From the NCBI RefSeq assembly GCF_001949145.1, contig NW_019091388.1, forward strand, positions 935,735-997,734: 62,000 nucleotides of DNA. The letters are read 5' to 3'. Each line of letters starts with the position of its first letter. Within the stretch, counting starts at the first letter, position 1. The notes under the pieces were generated by a model, which was not told the origin of the DNA, did not search any database, and worked only from the letters and a program-made list of their open reading frames with translations. Shown here in pieces: positions 52,683 to 62,000 of the stretch. Origin of the DNA: Acanthaster planci (Eukaryota; Echinodermata; Asteroidea; Valvatida; Acanthasteridae). The translations under genes and the position numbers were made by a program.

Positions 52683-55600
52683 GTAAATTTTACTGTTTCG
52701 TTATGAAGATCGTGGAGGTGATAATGTGTGAAGACCAACATGACTTAGACCAACATGATCAAAGTCATCCAAGTACTAACGTAAAAAAGGGCACGAAACG
52801 AAAGCCACCTTCCAAGAACATTCAAACATTTAGTTACGACGTTAATTAACATCTACAAAGTGTCTTTACTTTCACACTGCATTATGTATCTGTTTACATT
52901 GTTACAGTACGTGGGATCCGGAATAAAATCATTTGAAAAAAAATTTAATGCTTACTAGGAAAAATAATTGGGAAATGCTTTCCAGGAAAATCTGTCTCCG
53001 TCAAGGAGAATGGCTGGACACGTTAGTGAGCTTGCACTGAAACTAACCTATCAGAATTGGGATCTGAAGCTGAAGCATCCTGCGTTGACCACACACGTTC
53101 ATGTTTTCTTTCAGTCTGACGACCAGTGTCTTTTCAAAAAGTTTTGTAGGGCGACGCTTCCTTCCTAATCCTATGGTTCAGCTTCCGTGTGGATAAATTC
53201 CATGGCTAACTCGCCTCCTAATCCCATGAAGCAGGGTGGATGTCGAAAAATGCGTGAAACTTGAACAGACTTTTTGTGATATCGCTGTATTGGCTGATGA
53301 CATAAGGTTACGCTATTTTGTGCAGGCAGTTTAGGTTGGCACAGCCTGATGATTGCATTATTTGGGTACATTCAACCCCCCCCCCAAAAAAAGTAGCCTG
53401 CCGTTTTTATCCCGGTGCCTGGACATACCAAACCTGGTCTAGGATTTCTGTGGATGCTTTGTGGTTATAAGAAAAAAACACATACTGACGTTGAACTTTC
53501 ACGTGAAGTCAAAACGGTCAAGTGCTTCGCCATCTGTCTGTGTATTTATCATAAAATTTCTGATGGTGATCTTGTTTGCACTGTTTAAGTAATTGCCGTT
53601 GCTCCTCCATTCACACTATCTCACTTTGCTTGGACTTCTGGAATCCCTGCTCCTACCCTACGAGTTAATTGCCCTGTATGTTTTTGTAATCAACGTGGCT
53701 GTAAACATCGATCTCCCCGTGATTTGGTTCTCGATTCAGTAGGCAGGATAGGCTTTGTGCAGGTGCCCTACGTTGTACGTTGACTTGCCCCCTTCTCTCG
53801 TCCTGGACCTGCTGTTTACTAACCATATCAGATGGACAACAGTGATTTTTTCTTATCTGTTGCCAACATTAGCTTTAATCACAGCTGACTTGCTACTCAA
53901 GTCGATGACTGACTCGAGTTGCATTTTTTGGCGACTCGACCTGACTCAAACCTTGACAAGTAAATGACCTGACTCAAGTCACTGCGAGCAAATTACTTAC
54001 CTGGACTCTCTCATCAGACGACCCGACTCGCGTGAAAGTAAATAAGGTTCGAGTTCTAACTATAAAAGCAAACTTTGTTTTGTGAAAACAGTATATTGGC
54101 AACTTAATTACTTTAATGGTTGGTAAAAATTTATGTTGTGTTATATCGAGAGTCAGATGTGGTACGGCCACATGCAGTAAGCCAAAGGTGAAATGTAAAA
54201 ATGCACCCAAAATGGTTTTTCTCTTGTTTCTACGTACCTTATTGTGTTCAAATATTTGACTCAAATCGACTCGAGGTACAAGAATTAGTGACTCGTTAGA
54301 ATTTCGATTCATCCGCTGCTCAATTTACTGTTCATTCAATTTACTGTTTTTCTCCGAGGAAAGAACTTCCCGTAAGTCGTGTAAGATAAATTTTAGGCCT
54401 TCAGAAAATAAAGTAAAGCGAGTGATGTAATGAGACCAAATACTTTTTGGTCGAAAAGAAATGGCTTTAAATTTGGTCAATTAATCTTTTATGCTCGAAC
54501 TCACGGTGACAATGGATCAGTCATCTTTAAATTACTTTTCACCTAATTAAATACTCCCCTTTCTTAATACACCCTTTTTACGTTTCCAGCTGTGACTCTG
54601 AATGTCAATGAACTCCTATTGATCCAACAGAATCAGGATCATTCTCATGTGAAGCTCTTTCATGTATTGTTAACCAATAACCTTACTTGTGACTGAGCCT
54701 CTTAAAAGAATTACATGTACAATACAAAGGTTTGTATTTGAGGCTTGAAAGTTTTGTTTTTAAGTTAATTTTTTTTAACTGTCCATAGTGCATCCATTTG
54801 CTGGATTATGAGAAGGTACTTACTTTGGACAAATATTGAAAAACCCTAGTTGACTTGTTCGCATCCCCATGTATTTGGGTAAAAATGTACCGTTTTCTGC
54901 CATACAATAAAGAAGAAAGATTCATGAAGAAGAAAGGTTTACGCGCGGTTACTACTTTTGAGTCTTTTATTTCAAAAGAATCCAACCATGGTATCAGGAA
55001 TACTGTGTCCTATTAGCATGCTTCAGAAAATGCTACTATGATAGTAATGTAATACATGTACAATGTACATGCATTTATACTGAAAGGATTGTCTAGATTA
55101 TGCCTGGCGGATATTTGCTACAGTTCGCTTTCAGGAAGTGTTCCTGTTATTTTGCTGAATGCGCAGACACGCCGCAGTGTGGGGGTGGCCAATCTCCCCT
55201 TTCCTAGGTCAGTTCTAAAGGCCCACTCTCGCCAATCAGGGTAGTTGAGGTGATTATTGTTGATGCATTCACTGATTGAAGACACAAGAAGTGGCAGAAA
55301 AATGGGTTGTGTGCGAAGCTAAGAGCACATTCTACATCATGAGCGGGTATTGTTTCATTTAATTATCCAAGGGCGAAATTCTAGTGTGTAGACGTTAATC
55401 TAACCGCTGAAGACTACCCAGCCTGTGTTTGGTTTGTTGCAAGTCCTGTGAAAAAAAAATCAACTTAAAAGTCTTCCTTTTTGAAAATATTTGATCCAAC
55501 CACTCTATCCACAACCATTTTCCTCCCTAGTACTGTGCCCAACACGGATGTAGAATCTGTTTCTACCTCCGTGGTGCCTAATGGTCGAACCATGGTTATG

Positions 55601-57685
55601 CCCTTTATAGAAATATCCAGAACATTGTTATGTCTGCAGAGGAAGTTGGCTCGGCTATCTTTTATCAACAGATGCCAGTCTTAATTGGCTGACTTACAAG
55701 AACATTCCTTTTCCGGACACCATTTGCTTTAACGCTTGAGGCTTTGAAACATAATTAGGCCTTTTACGCAAGACAAGTAAGTCTTGGCAATGACAAGGGG
55801 GTTGAAAACAGGCAATTTACAACCCTAATCCAGTGTCAACTCAGCCAGGGTTGAATTGATACAACCCTGCTCCACGGTCACACCAGCGTTGATATTTTTC
55901 AACCCGGGTTGAAACAAATCCAGTCAATCGCCCCGGCTTGAGCGTTGCTCGATGCTGCTTTGCTCGAGGGAAATGTACTCGCTTGTTTTGACTATACAAG
56001 AATAGTCGGACATTGTCTTGCTTCATTCCACCCAAGTCCTCCGTCTTCGCAAATGCATATGAAATAGCAAAAGATTGTTCTCCAAGCGCAACGTCGTTGC
56101 AATCCTTGTATTACACGCGCATTACTTGTACTGCTGCAATGAACACTAGACTGGTCCCCGTCCTTATTATATAGGGACCAGTAGCTAGCTGCAGGTTGAC
56201 GTACGTGATTAGCCCTGTCGATTGAAAGCTGAGTATTAATTTTGTTTTTGTCAGGTCAGTAGCAATGCTATAACATGGATTACATTCCAGTAGTGAGGTG
56301 ATTAATACGCAAGCAAAGTACCTATTCATGTTAACACCCTGTCGATCACAACGTGGTAATTTATCTTTCAACGAGTATCATCGATATGTTATTTTTCGTC
56401 AATTTATTCCAAATCAGTTTTTGTTATTTTAAATAAATATACAATTTATGGTGAAGCTAATTTCGGTACCGTCGAAGAAAGGCGAAATATTCTATCAGCT
56501 CCTGTTTCATTTGTGCTTAAGTTTGAGCGGGCTTCGTTTCCTCATTTACATATATAAACCGACAGGATTCCTCCAGTTTCACTATACCTCTATCGGTCCC
56601 TACGTTCGAAGGACGTCTGTGAGACCTCTGAAGACGACCTACGGGACGGTCACCAGTCTGTGAAGTACACTTTATATGCATATTTTTACCTTTGCGCGGG
56701 GATACGCGGGGATGTTGGCTTCCTCGTCCCCAGCTAGCGGATGGATATCGACTGAAGTTCAACGGCAAAACGACGAGTTGAGAGGCTCGTCAAAATCCAT
56801 TATCAAATCATCTGCTCTTAAGGTGCAACCAAGTTTGGGTTAACATCTTGTGCTATTCGAAGACTCACCAAAATGTTACAAAATGAATTTCCAATATTGG
56901 AATCTCCGTGATGAGCGCCACTTGTGCATCGATTTAACGTAGTTGGCTCACAACAAAGACCGTAGTTGGCTCACAACACGTGTCCCGTGTGCCTTTATTT
57001 TCTGGTGCTGACAAATGTTTCAAGTAAACCCTGGATTTAACGTGTCAATTTGCACGTTTTATTATCTTTCCCATGGCTCCTACGTCGAAAAAAACCCCCC
57101 GAAGACATGTCAATCAAAACGTGTGGGAAGGGAATACATTATGGAGGAACCGCCTTTTGGACTGTACAAGATTATCGTTGTTGGTTTGCTCGTAGAAGAT
57201 TTCATTCAGGCGTGGCAAGGCACCCATTTTGCATTGATTTCCAATTCCAAAACTTATAGAGCGAGCAATGACGCTAAAGACTAAGTATCTCTGATTGTAA
57301 ATGTTGCTAGCAAGCCAATGCAATGTTCTTCGGTTGGTTTAACTTTAAGGCGGGAGTGGTTGGTGGTTGCAACCAGATATTATATCGGTTGTTGGCCATG
57401 GGTAAATCCTTTTGGTGGTTTGTCGTTTTCGCGAACACATATGGCCGGCCTCAATATGCATACACACGGTTATTCACCAACACAAAACACGCGCAGATTT
57501 TACCATTTATTTCCCTTGTGCTCAGCATATTTTGCTCCTCAAGAAGCTCGGTGGAGATGTCCTCTTTCCAAAAGGTAGTTTCCCGCTTGCTTACTCCAGC
57601 TTGCAGATTTACTGCATTAAATCTATTGCCAATTAAGGCATGGACTTTTCAGTTGTCTAACACAAAGTCAATTTCTATCCTTCAG
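52683..57685. other. Unannotated stretch, probably intron or intergenic
   Basis: No recognised gene. It holds a patch rich in ACTCAAGTC/ACTCGAGTC words (53886-53995, and again at 54255-54300), a CAACCCGGGTTG palindrome near 55899, a TATA-like TATATAAACC near 56549 and a short tandem duplication at 56938-56978. Confidence 0.45.
56938..56978. repeat. Short tandem duplication
   Basis: The 18-base word CGTAGTTGGCTCACAACA is present twice (56938 and 56961), with a 23-base period. Confidence 0.9.
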
Positions 57686-57714
57686 GCTATATAAGCAGCA
57701 TTGGCATCCTGGGG

Positions 57715-57965
57715 ATGGAATTGGTGAGAGGAGTCGTCTTAAGGCTGGCGTGTCTTTGCCTGATGTTTCTGACTGGGACTCTGGCCCAGGAGCAGGGTCC
57801 AGCCCTGGGTCCTGTTCCAGGAACCGACGTAGGATCGGGTCCAGTAGTACCTGTTGGCCGAGTGCCGCAGGGAGCGCCCCCACAGGGAGTGCCTTCACAG
57901 GGAGCGCCTCCACAGGGAGCGGACGCCGCACAGACAAGATCGAGCCAGTACAGAATCATCAGTGG
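57715..57965 (+). CDS. Signal-peptide exon of a secreted protein, possibly an S1 serine protease zymogen
   Basis: The ATG at 57715 opens MELVRGVVLRLACLCLMFLT-GTLAQ, a textbook signal peptide with likely cleavage after LAQ or nearby. It is followed by a low-complexity Pro/Gln/Gly segment (PQGAPPQGVPSQGAPPQG) and then SSQYRIISG at a consensus donor (GG/GTAAGC, exon end 57965, two bases into a codon). RIISG resembles the activation site of trypsin-fold proteases (R cleaved before I-[IV]-x-G), and introns are common just after that motif, so a secreted protease precursor is plausible but unproven. An acceptor (TTTCTATCCTTCAG) ends at 57685, so the exon may begin at 57686. The TATATAAG right after it could instead be a TATA box, though it is very close to the ATG. 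Following exons were not found. Confidence 0.5.
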
Positions 57966-60900
57966 GTAAGCAGCAGTTTACAAAACTTCCTTTCTTCTCA
58001 CGCGGATTGAAGATTGGCACATATAATTTTTTACATTCATTTTTTCAAGGTGCATGATGACATGCACTATGCATTCAACACGTAACGCACGCCTCTCAGG
58101 GCTGTTTACATAAAGTCATGCACACCTCCCCCCCCCCCAAAAAAAACCACGATGAGTCTCGCAATCACTAAGAGTTAAGATATAATTATTAAGTGTCTCA
58201 CATGGAGGCTGTTTTGTGTGGAAAGAGCCATTTCTTGAGAAATTTATTTTTGAACAGCTGCTTAATTATGACTGGTGCGATGTGCACTTAGGATGCGGCT
58301 TACTTGTTCCCCCCCTCCAGGGTTTGGATCTGCCCTTGCGTGCATGTCGTTGGTCCGTAAACGGTACAAACATCTTGCCACAAGAATGACATCGGCACAA
58401 CATAATTTGTTTCATGCTCTCCTACTATTAAACACGGCTTTATCCTCCAATTTCAATACAGTTTTACTTACACCCATGGGAGTTGTAGTAAATAAACCAC
58501 ATAAAATTTGTGGTTCTTAATCTGAAACTCTTTATTCTTAAACGATTTATAAAACCTGAGTGTTGCCTTCATGTCCAATGTGGAAATATAAATATAATAT
58601 ATATAATATATATAATAAATAATATATATATAAGCTCTATGACTCAGTGACATTCTCAGTAACGGCTTAGTTTCAGCGAGACTATGCGATGGTTGTTGTT
58701 GGTAAATATATGTACATGTATTTAATGTATATCTGAGAAAGCCATTTCCGCTGGTGGATGACAGCTTCACGTGACACCACTTTTACTAGATAAGCCGAGG
58801 AGGTCGGACGCAACCCCCACGACTTATCAGGCTTGCCACACGTTGCCTTGGTACACCCCCCCCCAGCGTACATTAGTAGTTATCTGTATAATGTATCATA
58901 TTTTGTGGACGTAACTTTTTTTTTCCCAAATCGGACACATTTCTCCAAAGCCCGTATCGTCAGCACTGTTGTCAAATGCTTGGAAAGCGCGAACCAATAT
59001 GTTCCTTATAAGCGAAAACACCGAACTGCCTGGAAGTATAAGAGCGAGTCTGCCATCTACTACATACAGGCAAACCTACATGTACAGTGTACGTGTCCGT
59101 AACCTGGTGAGCCTAATCCTACAAGCGAACGAGCTACGTTGTTTAACCCTCACCTTAATGTGCAATTACAAAACTTCGTATCGGGTTAGGGCAGTTGAAC
59201 GTGGTTGGGAGGTTAAAACGTGTCCTACATGTTTACATGTATTATGATACAAATGGCTCAGTAATAGTAAACAATACTCACTGCATACCTTTCCTTTTGA
59301 AACGGCAAGTAGGACAAGGTGTGCGCGTTACATTTGCCTGTTGCTAATTTCTACATTTCTGGAAGGACATCGACAGGACACATGCGACAAAAAACATTTC
59401 CACGGGTGTACAAGATAGCAAATCCACGAACTGATATTACTTCCTGAGACAATACGGCGCTTTATAACTTCTAATTTTTTTGGGGGGGGAAGAAGTTGTA
59501 TAGGCCGTGGTTATTTTTGTTGTTTCAAGCTATCTCTCTGTGCAGCATGCATTGGCCAAAGGTGAAGCTAAAGTCAGTTGGGCCCGTCGCCCGTGAGTCA
59601 TCGGTGCAGTCAAAAGACCCGCCAGTACCAAAGTTCAGGCGTCAAAGGTGCACTCTTCCGACCTCTTGCACAGATCGGAGGTCAGTTCACACGTATTTGG
59701 ACAGCTACGTGTACATGTACATGTACATTCACAGTTTGCTGAAAAAAGACCCCAGACCAAAATAAAACAAAAACATCATGAAGTAGGAGGAAACGGGGAG
59801 CTCATCTGTAATCGAGCGTGTTCTTGGAACAGTATTGTAAAGTGAGCTAAACTAAACTTCCAGTGAAAATCTTGCATATGCTTGTTGGATTCGAAATAGT
59901 TACGGTTAATTTACTTATTACAAAGTGTACTATTCAGGAGGCTTTGTCCTCAGTCAGTGTGGGGTATTTGTTTCGCTTTAGTTATTGTCCTAGTTCTGTT
60001 GTACGTCTTCTCTAAATTTGCCATAACGTCAAATAAACATATGCCTTTCGACTCACGAGATTGAAATTTAAGTTGATGTCATATTACTGTTGCATAGTCA
60101 CTTGACACCCATAAATTTGCTGCCTGCACAAATTAGCTAGCGCTTGTCAAGATCAGTTTCCTTTGGTTCCAGCTGGAAATATTCACTCATGAACAGAATG
60201 TGCTCTTGCACTGGGCCTCAACTATCTGACACAAGCTGTGAATTATCTCAGGTTCGCTGTGTTTACCAACACCAACTGTTTTTCTGATGGGTAGCCATTA
60301 CCGCGACCGGGGAGGGAATTGCGCACCTACCGCTTTTGTTGGTCGGCAACCGTGACCCCCGCAAGCGTGACCAAAAAGAACGCCTCTTTGGAGAGTCCAG
60401 GAACTTAAATTTTTCCTTAGAACACGCTGCTTGTTGGAGCCCGTTGGATATGTAAAATATACATACATAGGTTAGAAGGAAAGCTTCCCCACATACAGTT
60501 CATAAGAATGTTTGGAATTGTTTGATTGGGCGAGAGGTGCTAACGAAATAGGCCCAACTACGGCATCCACTCTGGGACGAGTATAAGTCCTTACGTTAAA
60601 TCCTGCTTTAAATAATGGTACAGCTGTTTCCTGGTATTTTGTTTTAACGAAACGCATTTTATCAGTCTTAGGGTTTCTTGGGTTTCACAGTTTTTTTTAT
60701 CCGAAACTAATAGGCCTCTTGTAGCCATTTTGTCGTGCAGCGGTACGAGGAAGCAGTATAGTCAAACCAAACCCACGCTACACTTGGTAGACTTCCTTGA
60801 ATTTATTACATTGCTTACATGACTTCCAACTGAACCTTTCTGCAAGAATCTTTTCTGCGGTGTTACGTTTATGAGCTTTCATGCCGGCGAAAACAAATCT

Positions 60901-62000
60901 ACCGTGCAATATTCACTTTAAACAACCCTGCAACGTGGTTCAAAACAGTTGAAAATATATATCTATCAGCAAATTCTGTAATTTCTCTCCATTACAGCAT
61001 GTAACAGTCCAGGATTTTAATCATGTATCTGATTTGGTTTCGAATGGGAAGGAACGCCGAGTTTCACGTGTGCTAGGGTGAACCTAGACTTTCATACTCG
61101 GCTCGTTTGAGTTTGCCTTGTCGCCACTAATTATCATCTGATTAAGAAGATGGTTGCTCGATGATATGTTAGAATATTGTCGTCAATTGACCCGTCAGCT
61201 TGCGCGATATGTGGCAAAAGGTAACTCCTGTGTTGTACCATGGAGCTATCATACATTGGAACCACGGAACCATGGAATTCCTTTCAGGTTTTCGGGGGGG
61301 GAGTGCAAGAGGAACCTGAAGATAAAAGGGCTACAGGGTATGTAGCCCTTTTGTGTTGGTCATTGTCTTACAGGAATCTCAGGAATTCTTTTCAGACACC
61401 TATGGGGGATGTCTTAGGAAACAGTAGTCGAGAGTGTCTATAAGGTTTGGACATTGTAGGGGGCACCCTTCCGTCTGCATCTTGACGGGTATGGTTGGGG
61501 ATCGCTTAATATACTGAAATGTCAGTGGTATACTGGTAAGCAAGCCAAAGGCGAGAACATGCGATCTCAACGATTGAGTTATGGGAACTACAGACGGGGA
61601 AATGTTTCATCTCGCTGGATGTCACTTGTCACACACATAACTGCCCCAAGTATAAAGCGACTTAAAAATAATGCTCTTTCTTTTCCAATCATTAAATCAT
61701 TGTCAATAGTCTTTTACTTACAAAGCATCACGTGTGTATACACGTGTTACCGATTAGAGCACTGATACTAGATTTGATTTGAGCATTCTACCTCCATGAT
61801 TTGAGCAACTGCGCCTTGTCAGGGTGCAGTCAGAAACTTTTGACGATGTGATAAATGTTTTGGCTTAAAATGTAAGGCATTCGTCCCTGACCTGAAAGAC
61901 TTAGTGACTGCCAGTATTTATGTTGGATTACTAGGGATATTGGTTAGAACCTCAAAACAAAACCACACACCGCAGGCCTCGCTTGGGACTGCACGAGAAT
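57966..62000. other. Unannotated right end
   Basis: If the signal-peptide exon is real, this begins with its intron. No later exon with trypsin-fold motifs (AAHC, DIAL, GDSGGP) was seen. It holds an AT microsatellite at 58585-58633 and one ACATGTAC run at 59706-59727. Small acceptor-bounded frames near 59550 and 61285 are not convincing. Confidence 0.5.
58585..58633. repeat. AT-rich microsatellite
   Basis: Irregular (AT)n/(AATAT)n tract between CAATGTGG and AAGCTCTATG. Confidence 0.9.

Noticed and set aside
57015-57694. Several 70 to 120-residue frames upstream of the signal-peptide exon
   Set aside because: Frames overlap in three phases with no recognisable protein; this is expected by chance in a stop-poor stretch.
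61285-61340. Mini-exon VFGGGVQEEPEDKRAT between TTTCAG and GTATGT
   Set aside because: The splice-like ends are plausible but its phase does not fit the signal-peptide exon and nothing else supports it.

Overview
This is animal nuclear DNA: genes are split by introns of 1 to 20 kb, exons end in GT...AG sites, and most of the window is AT-rich non-coding sequence full of short interspersed repeats. The two genes I recognise, a Lbc-type RhoGEF/A-kinase anchor protein and a TM6SF lipid-metabolism protein, are animal families. The very frequent palindrome ACATGTAC and the repeat families suggest a marine invertebrate deuterostome, possibly an echinoderm such as a sea star; that placement is inference. 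No bacterial operon, CRISPR array, rRNA or intact tRNA was seen.

Left part (1 to about 25 kb, minus strand): two consecutive coding exons (379-681 and 2989-3139) encode the N-terminal domain of an AKAP13/ARHGEF28-type RhoGEF. The rest of that gene lies off the left edge. Its promoter may be at 24.9-25.2 kb, where a minus-strand candidate first exon with a good splice donor sits beside a CRE (TGACGTCA) and a 10-bp E-box palindrome. The intervening ~21 kb intron is dense in ACATGTAC runs and non-autonomous DNA transposons, and holds the only assembly gap (26 N at 20794-20819).

Middle part (about 26 to 43.6 kb, minus strand): a complete eight-exon TM6SF1/2-type gene (coding 28360-43574) reads through without a break as a 359-residue multi-pass membrane protein. 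All splice sites and phases agree. A possible poly(A) signal lies at 25972-25977, just upstream of the AKAP13-type promoter candidate, so the two genes appear to be head-to-tail neighbours. Their human relatives TM6SF1 and AKAP13 both map to 15q25, so the pairing may be ancient linkage.

Right part (43.6 to 62 kb): richer in CpG and poorer in ACATGTAC. I see a probable plus-strand terminal exon (45856-45944 plus a long 3' UTR), a tRNA-derived SINE (about 44.99-45.26 kb), a strong TATA box (50572), a CpG-rich candidate 5' exon (donor after 51962), and a signal-peptide exon (57715-57965) that may start a secreted S1-type serine protease. The remaining exons of these genes were not found and may lie outside.

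Mobile DNA: at least five families of short inverted-repeat elements occur. They include a matched pair of 215-bp piggyBac-type MITEs with TTAA targets, a hAT-type MITE nested in another repeat with an 8-bp target duplication and an empty-site paralogue in the same window, and a nearly perfect 55-bp inverted-repeat element carrying a tRNA-like B box. I found no convincing undescribed multi-gene system; the most informative novelty is in gene linkage and transposon structure.
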